In this document: positions 9,101 to 16,175 of the stretch, one piece after another
Position numbering within the stretch: the first letter of the stretch is position 1
Layout: each line of letters starts with the position of its first letter
Source: HGM11368 sp051883395
GTDB taxonomy: Bacteria > Bacillota > Clostridia > Christensenellales > UBA3700
Direction of reading: 5' to 3'
DNA length: 57,730 bases
Assembly (NCBI GenBank): GCA_051883395.1
Contig: JBJETQ010000028.1
Location: forward strand, 1-57,730
Position numbers and translations under genes: made by a program
The notes under the pieces: generated by a model
Databases searched by the model: none
Told to the model about the DNA's origin: nothing
What the model saw: the letters and a program-made list of their open reading frames with translations, nothing else

Positions 9101-9233
9101 GTTTGTCAGGGGCATAGGTAGCAACAGTTGCGGCGAAGATACCCGATACGAATACAGACATACGTCTACCGCTCCTATCGAATACAACTTCAAAATTTAC
9201 GCAATAGACTGCTCAAAAGTCGATAAAAAATAA
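6186..9233 (+). CDS. GH2 beta-galactosidase, LacZ type
   Basis: A 1015-residue cytoplasmic enzyme without a signal peptide. The order fits LacZ: N-terminal jelly-roll (about 50-220), Ig-like domain, TIM barrel (about 345-620) and a C-terminal beta-galactosidase small-chain domain with YRPPIDN near 773. The acid/base is E461 in SLGNEAG and the nucleophile is E531 in LCEYAHAMG. It should hydrolyse terminal beta-galactosides such as lactose. The ATG at 6186 has GGAGA 6 nt upstream; a longer frame to 6108 adds 26 residues that do not look like the family and lacks an SD. It stands alone, so regulation is probably local. Confidence 0.92.
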   Translation: MRYFFEHKNYNDFSCIQQNRLDPRAYFVPFSSLEECKSCQSYLDERYSSKMLTILSGKWDFKYFAKIDDMPASVDTYDYPFDSIKVPACWQFSGYEQPFYVNTRYQFECNPPFVPASEGIMGTGTPLNVDAPVKVYNSVGIYRKQFRMVRSARHILTFLGVSSAIQVYVNGRYIGYSEGSHNTAEFDITDMVIDGPNEIVALVYKWCNGSYLECQDMFRNNGIFRDVYITNYDKNYIYDFSVKTKKLDLGNWLIEVECQGNLEEKAEIYYELYDGNRLIHRNQGEKTMLGVNNAKSWSAEKPYLYTLYIFIKKGTKSVFALRQEIGLREINISGSVFYFNDKPIKIKGVNHHDTNPHTGWVMSVADYLQDLTLMKQLNVNAIRTSHYPPDPIMLKMANYLGFYVIDEADIETHGTYATNFPRPDRISNNLKWKEHYWDRVYSMYMRDRNNACVTMWSLGNEAGGYKCQDYCYANLKKLDPSVPIHYEGVCRTRRWAYDVVSEMYTSTYKCEKYVEGRLPKKYYRAPFFLCEYAHAMGVGPGGLEKYWEIFYKSPNAMGGCIWEWADHAVAREDGSYTYGGDHGEYVHDGNFCVDGLVYPDRTLSTGAYEMQSVYRPIRASYVSNNRYILTNTNYFADSSSLDISWEYLCNGEVLAKGKIDGIIPPASDYVITLKHPAIDTTKDCFINFIYVNKNSGKLVAKEQLILCQFFSQGVERSKGEVACVEENGLFKVMFNNGKVVIDRANGRLISYIVDDKEYLLSGARTAGLYPSVYRPPIDNYVNIDKVWRRQGLDVAEFELKSFDSKKLVGKVEIYVEFELKIKNKVKMLVTNTYTVYGNGHIDVNTRLDVARGYDLPKFGLTLEIPKEFDSVKYYGRGDKENYSDFNQHSVIGIYESKVEDMYEPYIRPQDSGNRGDTRWFEVSNAQGQGLVFEAIHKPFNFSVLPFDDKAVLAADHRHYLQFQDKTVVKVDGFVRGIGSNSCGEDTRYEYRHTSTAPIEYNFKIYAIDCSKVDKK

Positions 9234-9404
9234 AACAACGCAAAAAAAGGCAGAAAATCATAAAAAAAGCTCGTTTTTTGGCGCAGAAAATATAATATAG
9301 TAATAAAAATTAAATAATTATTAAAAATTTTAATTTTTATATTGTATTTTATAATTTTATATGATATATTATATTAAACGCATACTTAGTCGGAGGAAGT
9401 AACA

Positions 9405-9626
9405 ATGGCAGAATTTACATACGAAGTAATCAAAAATTACGGACAATTGTCCGAATCCAGCAAAGGTTGGAAGAAAGAAGTCAAACTTATCAGCTGGAAT
9501 GGCAAGGAAGCAAAATACGATATCAGAGAATGGTCTCCCGAAAATGATAAAATGGGTAAGGGTGTAACTTTGAGTGCCGAAGAAATGAAAGAACTCAAAG
9601 AAATGCTCAACAAGATGGATCTGTAA
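9405..9626 (+). CDS. PC4/YdbC-like single-stranded nucleic acid-binding protein
   Basis: A 73-residue protein that fits the bacterial YdbC/PC4 family. FTYEVIKNYGQLSE starts the four-stranded sheet, GWKKEVKLISWNGKEAKYDIREWSPENDKMGKGVTLS is the family core, and EEMKELKEMLNKM is the C-terminal dimerisation helix. YdbC proteins bind ssDNA and, in related systems, ssRNA; a regulatory or repair role is likely but not proven. It has a strong SD (CGGAGGAAG), an AT-rich upstream region and a strong terminator, so it is a single-gene unit that may be well expressed. Confidence 0.85.
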   Translation: MAEFTYEVIKNYGQLSESSKGWKKEVKLISWNGKEAKYDIREWSPENDKMGKGVTLSAEEMKELKEMLNKMDL

Positions 9627-9648
9627 TCGATTTATCCACGCTATCAGG

Positions 9649-9690
9649 GCGCACCAGGCTTTGCTTCGGGCAGGGTTTGGTGTGCTTTTT
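9649..9690 (+). terminator. Terminator of the PC4/YdbC-like gene
   Basis: GCGCACCA (9649-9656) pairs with TGGTGTGC (9678-9685), and the stem continues inward to about 16 pairs around TTCGG. A TTTTTATT tail follows. Confidence 0.9.
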
Positions 9691-9740
9691 ATTGCATGTT
9701 ATTACTACTTATCAGTCGCTTTTTGTGAAAACATACTTTT

Positions 9741-9768
9741 CGTCCGATATTCACTTTATATTCGGACG
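9741..9768. repeat. Small dyad of unknown role
   Basis: CGTCCGA (9741-9747) and TCGGACG (9762-9768) are perfect arms with AT-rich inner pairing. There is no T-run, so it is not a terminator. It lies between two convergent genes in a stretch with no other feature. Confidence 0.4.
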
Positions 9769-9856
9769 TGGAACTTATAGGCGTCTGTGTAGATTTAGTT
9801 AGAAAGCAGGAATATTAAGACAGTATCGGATATATCACCGACCTATTGACGTATTA

Positions 9857-9887
9857 TATAAAAAACCTTCCTGACAAAAGGAAGGTT
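9857..9887 (-). terminator. Terminator of the HTH regulator gene
   Basis: AACCTTCCT (9864-9872) pairs with AGGAAGGTT (9879-9887). Read on the minus strand it ends in TTTTTTATAT. Confidence 0.9.
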
Positions 9888-9901
9888 GACAATTAAAAAA
9901 C

Positions 9902-10144
9902 TTATTCTACGTCTAAATTTTGATAAAGAAATATATCGTCGTCCAAAAACTCGATAATCGACATCCCAAAGCCGTTGGCAAGTCGCATTACGGTAGAAAG
10001 CGTAACGGTTTTGCTCTTTCCACTCAATATCCATTGCATGTGTCCGTGTTGTATGCCGGATAACTGTTCAAGCCGATATTGAGACATTTTATTTTGTGCC
10101 AGCAGGGCGATAACTCGCTTGGCAACTGCGTCATTTACATTCAC
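9902..10144 (-). CDS. XRE/Cro-CI type helix-turn-helix regulator
   Basis: An 80-residue protein that is almost only an HTH domain. Residues 20-46 (MSQYRLEQLSGIQHGHMQWILSGKSK) are the turn and recognition helix, and VTLSTVMRLANGFGMSIIEFLDDD is the following family helix pair. The acidic C terminus is short, with no ligand or protease domain. It is divergently paired with the SLOG gene, and the space between them carries palindromic sites (GGAAGTATACTTCC-like), so it most likely represses both itself and that gene. The size is like a phage Cro or toxin-antitoxin type regulator; no phage genes are nearby. It is terminated by a strong hairpin. Confidence 0.85.
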   Translation of the reverse strand: MNVNDAVAKRVIALLAQNKMSQYRLEQLSGIQHGHMQWILSGKSKTVTLSTVMRLANGFGMSIIEFLDDDIFLYQNLDVE

Positions 10145-10167
10145 TATTTATCTCCAAAATCAATTAC

Positions 10168-10281
10168 GGAAGAATACTTACATAGTCATTATATACTTTT
10201 GAAATAAAAATATAAGAATGTATACTTCCATAACGATTGCTATACTTCTGTTGTTGTGTTAAAATAAGGAAGTATACTTAC
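10168..10281. promoter_or_regulatory. Operator array between HTH and SLOG genes
   Basis: The consensus is the palindrome GGAAGTATACTTCC. Site 1 GGAAGAATACTTAC is at 10168-10181, site 3 GAATGTATACTTCC at 10216-10229, and site 5 GGAAGTATACTTAC at 10268-10281. Half-sites TATACTT lie at 10192 and 10241. Sites 1 and 5 are exactly 100 bp apart. The plus promoter is TTGCTA (10237-10242), 17 nt, TAAAAT (10260-10265), so one half-site overlaps its -35 and site 5 covers +1. The minus promoter's -10 (ATTATA, 10188-10193) overlaps another half-site. Confidence 0.75.
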
Positions 10282-10298
10282 ATATAGGGAGAGCAAAA

Positions 10299-10742
10299 AT
10301 GATAATAACATTTTGCGGACATGCAGATTATTTGCCTGGATTGAACGATAAAATCAAAATGATAGAATTAATCAACGAAATATCGAAAGGGGAGACTGTT
10401 GAATTTTATCTTGGCGGATATGGTGGCTTTGATAGATTTGCTATGAAATGCGCAAAAATATATCAGGAAACAAATCAAGAAGCCAAACTGATACTTGTTG
10501 TACCTTATATTTATAAAAGCCACACATATTACCGCAACAAAGGATATTATGATGCAACCATTTATCCTGAAATAGAAAACGTGCCGTTAAAATGGGCTAT
10601 TGTAAAGCGAAATCAATGGATGGTTGACAGAGCTGACGTTGTCATAGCATACGTAGAGCATAGCCTGGGCGGAGCATATAAAACGTACTCCTACGCTATC
10701 AAAAAAAGAAAGCTTATTTATAATTTTTGTCTATATCGTTAA
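10299..10742 (+). CDS. SLOG-fold (YpsA/DUF1273-like) nucleotide-binding protein
   Basis: A 147-residue protein with SLOG superfamily signatures: MIITFCGHAD at the N terminus, FYLGGYGGFDRFAMKCA near 43-60 (the glycine-rich phosphate-binding loop), and KRNQWMVDRADVVIAYVEHSLGGAYKTYSYA near 107-138. SLOG proteins bind nucleotide-derived ligands, and some act as sensors or processing enzymes in stress and conflict systems. The ligand here is unknown. It has an SD (AGGGAGAG) and shares an operator-rich promoter region with the divergent HTH gene. There is no partner effector gene on the same strand, so the sensor or enzyme role remains open. Confidence 0.8.
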   Translation: MIITFCGHADYLPGLNDKIKMIELINEISKGETVEFYLGGYGGFDRFAMKCAKIYQETNQEAKLILVVPYIYKSHTYYRNKGYYDATIYPEIENVPLKWAIVKRNQWMVDRADVVIAYVEHSLGGAYKTYSYAIKKRKLIYNFCLYR

Positions 10743-10751
10743 ACGACAAGC

Positions 10752-10764
10752 GGCGTCTGACGCC
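10752..10764. repeat. Short palindrome after the SLOG gene
   Basis: GGCGTC-T-GACGCC is a perfect dyad just after the SLOG stop. There is no T-run; it could slow polymerase or be chance. Confidence 0.3.
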
Positions 10765-10817
10765 AAGCAAAACAGTCAAAGTCGTAACCGTAGCGTTGCC
10801 GATATGCTCGTATATAT

Positions 10818-10846
10818 TTGACAATGCGGCTGCGTTTATTTATAAT
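10818..10846 (+). promoter_or_regulatory. Consensus promoter of the PTS EIIC gene
   Basis: TTGACA (10818-10823), a 17-nt spacer and TATAAT (10841-10846): a full consensus promoter about 30 nt before the start codon. Confidence 0.88.
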
Positions 10847-10876
10847 GTAAAAAGTATAAAATTTGGGAGGACGACT

Positions 10877-12112
10877 ATGGACGAGAGTCAAGACAAGTCA
10901 ATTGTTGACAAGAGTATTCAACAACCTGCCCAAGTGGAAGTAGTAGATTCAACCCCACAACAACCTATGCCCGACAAAAAGACCGGTGCTAGGGCAATTG
11001 TCAAAAAATTGTGCAAGAGATGGTTTATCGACGCATTCAGCGGTATGGCGCAAGGATTGTTCGTTACGCTGATTGCAGGCACGATTTTTACTCAGATAGG
11101 CAAACTCATTGGCGTTGACAACGGGTTTGGCGCAGTATTGGTGCTGATAGGCTCTATGGCAAGCACGATGATGGGCGCAGGTATCGGTGTAGGAATAGCA
11201 AGGTATCTCAAAGCGTCAAATCTGGTGATGTTTGCTTGCGCCGCAGCAGGTTTTATCGGGGCGTTTCTGCCCGACGCAGCTTATAAGATTGCAGTAAGCG
11301 AACAGGGCTTTTCTCTTATGGCGGTGGCGCAGTCGTTGACCAGCGTAAAACTGGGAGCGCCCGGTAATCCGATAGGAGCATACGTTGCTTCTTTGGTGGC
11401 TATGGAGATTGTTTCGCTGTATGCAGGCAAGACCAAACTGGACATTTTGCTTGTACCTTTGGGAGTGCTTGCGCTGGCTTTTGTAACGATGTTTGTAGCT
11501 ATTCCTGCGATTTGGCTTATTGCAATGATAGGCAAGTTTGTAGAAGTTGCTACGGGAGCGGCACCTTTTGTAATGGGTATAGTGATTGCCGTCGTTATGG
11601 GCGTGCTTTTGACAATGCCGACGTCGAGTGCGGCGATATGGATAGCTTTGGCGTCAGGAAACACGTCGGATACAATGTTGCTTGCAGGCGGCGCAGCCGT
11701 GGTTGGTTGTGCCTGTCAGATGATAGGCTTTGCCGTTGCAAGTTTCAGAGAAAACAAAGTGTCGGGGCTTATATCGCAAGGACTGGGTACGTCTATGTTG
11801 CAAATTCCTAACATAATGCGCAACCCGAGAATATTTATTCCACCGATAGTCGCCAGCATAATCTGCGGACCTATGGCAACCTGTCTGTTTGAGTTGAGAT
11901 GCAACGCAAGCGGCGGCGGAATGGGAACCAGCGGACTTGTGGGCGTATTTGGCGTGATAGACGCAAGCAGCGGAGTGATTGCGCCTTGGAAGATGTGGCT
12001 GGGCATAATTTTGTTGATGTTTGTTCTGCCTGCTCTCATCAGCTGGGGAATGAGCGAATTGTTGCGCAAGGTCGGCTGGATAAAGTACGGCGATATGAAA
12101 CTGGACGCATGA
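10877..12112 (+). CDS. PTS EIIC-like membrane protein, PfoR family
   Basis: A 411-residue integral membrane protein. After a charged N-terminal tail (about 50 residues) there are about ten hydrophobic helices with the PTS EIIC_2/PfoR pattern, including FSGMAQGLFVTLIAGTIFTQIG, VLIGSMASTMMGAGIGVGIA, LGAPGNPIGAYVAS and CNASGGGMGTSGLVG. Members are annotated as sugar-specific permease subunits or as the regulatory protein PfoR. There is no EIIA or EIIB gene nearby, so its transport partner is elsewhere or absent. The ATG at 10877 has GGGAGGAC upstream; frames reaching further left are not supported. It has its own consensus promoter. Confidence 0.85.
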   Translation: MDESQDKSIVDKSIQQPAQVEVVDSTPQQPMPDKKTGARAIVKKLCKRWFIDAFSGMAQGLFVTLIAGTIFTQIGKLIGVDNGFGAVLVLIGSMASTMMGAGIGVGIARYLKASNLVMFACAAAGFIGAFLPDAAYKIAVSEQGFSLMAVAQSLTSVKLGAPGNPIGAYVASLVAMEIVSLYAGKTKLDILLVPLGVLALAFVTMFVAIPAIWLIAMIGKFVEVATGAAPFVMGIVIAVVMGVLLTMPTSSAAIWIALASGNTSDTMLLAGGAAVVGCACQMIGFAVASFRENKVSGLISQGLGTSMLQIPNIMRNPRIFIPPIVASIICGPMATCLFELRCNASGGGMGTSGLVGVFGVIDASSGVIAPWKMWLGIILLMFVLPALISWGMSELLRKVGWIKYGDMKLDA

Positions 12113-12144
12113 GCATAAATGCGTGCGCATAAATATAAAACGAC

Positions 12145-12171
12145 TTTAAGTGGCAAATTTTGCCACTTAAA
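12145..12171. repeat. 27-bp near-perfect palindrome before pepF
   Basis: TTTAAGTGGCAAA (12145-12157) and TTTGCCACTTAAA (12159-12171) are perfect arms around one T. There is no T-run after it on either strand in the right place for a terminator. It may be a dyad operator or an mRNA hairpin just before the pepF SD. Confidence 0.6.
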
Positions 12172-12187
12172 AAATATGGGAGATAAT

Positions 12188-13972
12188 ATGGAGACCAAAA
12201 CGAGAAAAGAAATCGACAACTTATACAAATGGAAACTGGAAGACATGTATGCCACCGACGAAGATTGGGAAAGGTCATTCAGACGAATGGACGAGAATAA
12301 GCATGCTCTGGAAAAGTTTAGGGGAAAGCTCAACAACGCCGACGATATACTTGCTTATCTCAAAGAAAACGCAGAGACAGATTGCGAAATATCCAAGCTG
12401 TACGTGTATGCACGCATGCGCAAAGACCAGGACGTGAGCGTAACGAAGTATCAGGAGATGAGCGACAAGATAGAAAATCTTGCCGTGGAGCTTGGGTCGA
12501 TATATTCTTTTGTCAGAGTGGAGTTGTCAGCCAACAGCAAGGAGTTTTTGACACAGTTGTCCCAACGCCCCGAATTTGCAGATTTTGACTACGAATTGCA
12601 GGAGATTGCCAGATTTAAGGATAGAACTTTGAGCGACGCAGAAGAAAAGTTGATAGCGGACGTAAAGAGTTTTTCCGACCTGTTCCACGACGCTTTTGAA
12701 ATGTTCGATAATGCGGACATAAAATTCGAGCCTTTTGTTGACGGCAAGGGCAATACCGTCAAACTGTCGCACGGACTGTACGGCGTGTATTTGCAATCGG
12801 ACGACCGAGAAGACAGACGCAAAGCTTTTGAGAGTATGTTTGGCGCATATAAAGGAATGATAAACACTATCTCCACCCTATATTGCGGCAACGTGAAGAA
12901 AAACAACTTTTTTGCCAAAGCCAGAAAATACGACAGCGCTCTGCAAATGGCAATGGACGGAGAAAACGTAACTCCTAAGGTATATGAAAAGCTGGTGAAA
13001 TGTATAGACGACTCCTTGCCGCTGCTTCACGACTATATGAAATACCGTCGTCAGAAACTGGGTTACGACCAACTGCACATGTACGATTTGCATACCGCTA
13101 TATTCGAAAGCAAGGACGAAAATACCGACTATGCGACTGCTAAAAAAATCGTCAAAGACGGTTTGAAACCGCTGGGAAAAGAGTATGCTCAACTGTTGGA
13201 CCAAGCCTTTGACGAAGGCTGGATAGACGTGTATGAAAACAAGGGAAAGAGAAGCGGCGCTTATAGCTGGGGAAGTTATGGTTGCCACCCTTACGTTTTG
13301 CTCAATTACAACGGTACGATACACGATATTTTTACCATTGCGCATGAGCTGGGCCATGCGATGCATAGCTATTACAGCAATCTCAATCAGCCGTATAGCA
13401 AGGCAGGATATGAGATTTTTGTAGCCGAAGTCGCTTCTACCGTCAACGAAACCTTGTTGCTAAGAAGTATGCTCAAAGACGCCGATTCGCAGAACAAAAA
13501 ATATCTGCTGTCATATTTGCTGGATATGTTCCGCACTACCGTTTTCAGACAGACGCAATTTGCCGAGTTCGAAGCCAAGGCGCACGAGATGGCGGCAAAT
13601 GGAATATCGCTTACTCCGCAAAGTCTGAGCGAAACTTATTATTGTCTCAACAAAAAGTATTATGGCGAAGACGGAGTGTGTCAGGACGACCTTATAAGAT
13701 ACGAGTGGGCGAGAATACCGCATTTTTACAGAAGTTTTTACGTCTACAAGTACGCCACGGGGCTGATAAGTGCGGTTTGTATTGCCGACGACATACTCAA
13801 CAAGGGAGAAGTCGCTGTGCAGAATTACAAGAAATTTTTGAGCGCAGGCGGAAGTATGCCGCCTGTCGAGATACTCAAACTTGCAGGCGTTGACCTGACG
13901 AAAGACGACCCTTACAAAAAGGCAATGAAGATATTTGGAGATACGCTTGCTCAACTAAAAGAGAGCGACTGA
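12188..13972 (+). CDS. pepF: Oligoendopeptidase F, M3 family metallopeptidase
   Basis: A 594-residue cytoplasmic zinc peptidase that cuts short peptides. The metal site is H386-E387-L-G-H390 (AHELGHAMHS), with the third ligand E414 in EIFVAEVAST. The N-terminal helical half (RKEIDNLYKWKLEDMYATDEDW...) and the closing VEILKLAGVDLTKDDPY are typical of PepF. The ATG at 12188 is preceded by GGGAG (12178-12182); an upstream frame would run through the palindrome and is rejected. It lies 75 nt after the EIIC gene and may share its transcript. Confidence 0.95.
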   Translation: METKTRKEIDNLYKWKLEDMYATDEDWERSFRRMDENKHALEKFRGKLNNADDILAYLKENAETDCEISKLYVYARMRKDQDVSVTKYQEMSDKIENLAVELGSIYSFVRVELSANSKEFLTQLSQRPEFADFDYELQEIARFKDRTLSDAEEKLIADVKSFSDLFHDAFEMFDNADIKFEPFVDGKGNTVKLSHGLYGVYLQSDDREDRRKAFESMFGAYKGMINTISTLYCGNVKKNNFFAKARKYDSALQMAMDGENVTPKVYEKLVKCIDDSLPLLHDYMKYRRQKLGYDQLHMYDLHTAIFESKDENTDYATAKKIVKDGLKPLGKEYAQLLDQAFDEGWIDVYENKGKRSGAYSWGSYGCHPYVLLNYNGTIHDIFTIAHELGHAMHSYYSNLNQPYSKAGYEIFVAEVASTVNETLLLRSMLKDADSQNKKYLLSYLLDMFRTTVFRQTQFAEFEAKAHEMAANGISLTPQSLSETYYCLNKKYYGEDGVCQDDLIRYEWARIPHFYRSFYVYKYATGLISAVCIADDILNKGEVAVQNYKKFLSAGGSMPPVEILKLAGVDLTKDDPYKKAMKIFGDTLAQLKESD

Positions 13973-14031
13973 GTATCACAGACGGGTGCAAAATGCAGAT
14001 TGATACGTCTGATAGGAAAATACAGTTGTTC

Positions 14032-14060
14032 AAGACGCACTTTGACGTGCGTCTTTTTGT
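14032..14060 (+). terminator. Terminator of pepF
   Basis: AAGACGCAC (14032-14040) pairs with GTGCGTCTT (14047-14055), with TTTGAC as the loop and a TTTTTG tail. Confidence 0.9.
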
Positions 14061-14136
14061 ATGTTGTCGGGCAGCTGACAAATAGCGCTGACACGACAAA
14101 AGCAATAATATTGTATTGTCAAAGTCAAGATTTGTA

Positions 14137-14165
14137 TTGACGACGGGGCGAGAAAACTATATAAT
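14137..14165 (+). promoter_or_regulatory. Promoter of dnaB
   Basis: TTGACG (14137-14142), a 17-nt spacer and TATAAT (14160-14165). The predicted start, about 14172, gives an untranslated leader of only about 11 nt, which still includes the GCGAGGG SD. Confidence 0.8.
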
Positions 14166-14182
14166 TAAATGGCGAGGGTACT

Positions 14183-15760
14183 ATGGACGACAAGAAAAAG
14201 AGTAGAGAAGAAATAAAAGAAAGTATGAAGGTTGTGCCGCATAACGTAGAAGCGGAACAAGCCGTTTTGGGTGCGATACTGGCTGACAATGCCATTGCGA
14301 TAGATATTGTGCCTAATCTTAGCAAAGACGACTTTTATCTCGAAGCTCATCAGGAAATTTTTGATCAGATAAGAGATCTCAACAATCGTAATCTTCCTAT
14401 GGACGTAGTTACTCTTACCGAAGCGCTTACCAAGAGCGGAAAGCTAAAAAAGGTAGGCGGTATGTCCATGCTGACGCAGTTGCTGGACGCCATTCCTTCT
14501 ACCGCCAACTATGAATATTACGTAGGAATATTGAAGAACAATTCGCTTTTGCGCAGAATAATACGTAATTGTAACGAAATCGTGTACAACGCACACACTC
14601 AGGAAGACGCCGACAACGTGCTTGCCGTGGCTGAAAATCTCATATACAATATAGCTCAGTCAAAGGATAATTCGGAACTGGAACATATCGCCAGCATTAC
14701 CGTCGAAGTGTTGAAGATTCTCAGCGAAAGATACAACTCTCCCGACAAGGACAACGTGGGCGGACTGAGAGTAGGCTTTGACAACCTTGACGAGATTACG
14801 GGCGGTTTCAGAGCAGGTCAGCTCATTATTCTGGCGGCTCGTCCTGGTTGCGGTAAAACGTCGTTCTGTATGAATATGGTTGCCAACCTTGTAAGAAGTA
14901 ATCCCGAAAAGGTGATTGCGGTATTCAACTTGGAGATGAGCAAGGGCGAACTGGTGCAGAAATTGCTTTCCAATCTTGCAAAAGTAGATTCTAAACTCTT
15001 GCAGAGAGGGGAACAGGAAGCGGAACAGATGAGCAAAGTCTGGGAAGCGTCTACGCTTCTCAACGACAGCGGACTGTATATTGACGACAGCGCTCTGATT
15101 ACGGCAGAACAAATTATGTCCAAATGCAGACGACTGAAATCGCAAAAAGGCAGACTTGATTTTGTTATCGTCGACTATCTCCAACTTATGACCAGCTCCC
15201 GTCCTGAACTGAGCAAACAACAACAGGTATCGGATATGTCCCGTCTGATGAAAATAATGGCAAAAGAGTTGGGTTGTCCGGTACTGGTACTGTCGCAGAT
15301 GTCCCGTGATATCGAAAAGAGAGACGACAAGACGCCTAAACTTGCCGACCTGAGAGAATCGGGTGCAATCGAGCAGGACGCAGATATAGTATTCTTTCTC
15401 AATGAAGGTGAGTTTGAATTGTTCAACTCCACCGCCGCTCCAATAACTCTGAAAATCGCCAAGCACAGAAACGGAACTACGGGCGATATAGACTTTAAGT
15501 GGGAAAAGGCTTTGACGTGTTTTTATCCTGTATATGACGCAGTTCATATAAGCAAGGAAAGAGCGGAAGACAACAAAAGAAGCAGACAAAGTCAGATGGT
15601 ACAATCTGTTTCTGAGCAGCCAACGCAGAACTTTGACGACTATGCGCCTGTTGACGAAACGTTTGCTCCGCCTATCGAAGACGTCGACCCCGACGAACAA
15701 TTTGCCGCTTTGAAGTCAAGCGAAATGAAAACCAAACCCGACCTTTCCAATTTGGATTGA
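14183..15760 (+). CDS. dnaB: Replicative DNA helicase
   Basis: A 525-residue ring helicase. The N-terminal primase-interacting domain begins PHNVEAEQAVLGAILAD. The RecA-like domain has Walker A RPGCGKTS (K225), ending FVIVDYLQLM as Walker B and DLRESGAIEQDADIV near the end of the core. The last about 60 residues (after the core, starting near KRSRQSQMVQ) form an acidic, low-complexity tail (DDYAPVDETFAPPIEDVDPDEQFAAL) that is longer than usual. GCGAGGG precedes the ATG. It is followed by a terminator, so it is a single-gene unit. Confidence 0.97.
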   Translation: MDDKKKSREEIKESMKVVPHNVEAEQAVLGAILADNAIAIDIVPNLSKDDFYLEAHQEIFDQIRDLNNRNLPMDVVTLTEALTKSGKLKKVGGMSMLTQLLDAIPSTANYEYYVGILKNNSLLRRIIRNCNEIVYNAHTQEDADNVLAVAENLIYNIAQSKDNSELEHIASITVEVLKILSERYNSPDKDNVGGLRVGFDNLDEITGGFRAGQLIILAARPGCGKTSFCMNMVANLVRSNPEKVIAVFNLEMSKGELVQKLLSNLAKVDSKLLQRGEQEAEQMSKVWEASTLLNDSGLYIDDSALITAEQIMSKCRRLKSQKGRLDFVIVDYLQLMTSSRPELSKQQQVSDMSRLMKIMAKELGCPVLVLSQMSRDIEKRDDKTPKLADLRESGAIEQDADIVFFLNEGEFELFNSTAAPITLKIAKHRNGTTGDIDFKWEKALTCFYPVYDAVHISKERAEDNKRSRQSQMVQSVSEQPTQNFDDYAPVDETFAPPIEDVDPDEQFAALKSSEMKTKPDLSNLD

Positions 15761-15765
15761 ATATA

Positions 15766-15794
15766 AAGAGCCACCGTTATAGGTGGCTTTTTTG
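15766..15794 (+). terminator. Terminator of dnaB
   Basis: AAAGAGCCACC (to 15775) pairs with GGTGGCTTTTTT (from 15782) around GTTATA. The 7-bp GC core and six T make it strong. Confidence 0.92.
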
Positions 15795-15914
15795 ATGGCG
15801 GGAGTGTATGCGGTCGGTATCGTAACGAAGGCTCGGAATAAACATGACGAGTGGAAAAATGCGGCTGGTAAGTTGCATTATAATAAAGAAATATTTTGCG
15901 GCATAGACTGTAAT

Positions 15915-16175
15915 ATGGCTTATAAAGAAGAATTGTGCGCTTTGGTATCCAAAACTTTGGGGGAAGATATTCTCAACAGAAAAATTACCGTCTATGACAA
16001 TCTTGCTCTCGTGGAAGGGCATAGCGGGATACTGACTTATAACCCCAATCTCATCAAGGTCAGAGTAAACAAAAAAGTGCTGAGCATATCGGGGAGCGAG
16101 TTGAGCGTGGTGGAATGTACTGCCAACGATATTGTCGTCAAAGGCAATATCGAGCGCTTTGAGGTGGGCAGATGA
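15915..16175 (+). CDS. yqfC: Sporulation protein YqfC (YabP/YqfC family)
   Basis: An 86-residue protein with the YabP/YqfC core: RKITVYDNLALVEGHSGILTYNPNLIKVRV then VLSISGSELSVVECTANDIVVKGNIERFEV. The sequence upstream in the same frame runs into the dnaB terminator, so the start is placed at the ATG giving the family's normal length. No clear SD is seen. A TATAAT-like box lies at 15879-15884, and GCATTATAAT there loosely resembles a sporulation-sigma -10, though this is weak. yqfC and yqfD are paired in spore formers, and the next gene overlaps by ATGA. It marks the organism as having a spore-forming ancestry. Confidence 0.85.
   Translation: MAYKEELCALVSKTLGEDILNRKITVYDNLALVEGHSGILTYNPNLIKVRVNKKVLSISGSELSVVECTANDIVVKGNIERFEVGR

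Noticed and set aside
14660..15700. Open frame of about 346 codons on the minus strand across dnaB
   Set aside because: There is no SD and no family; it is a shadow of dnaB.
15783..15914. Longer N terminus for YqfC
   Set aside because: The GTG at 15783 lies in the dnaB terminator, and the extra residues do not match the family length.
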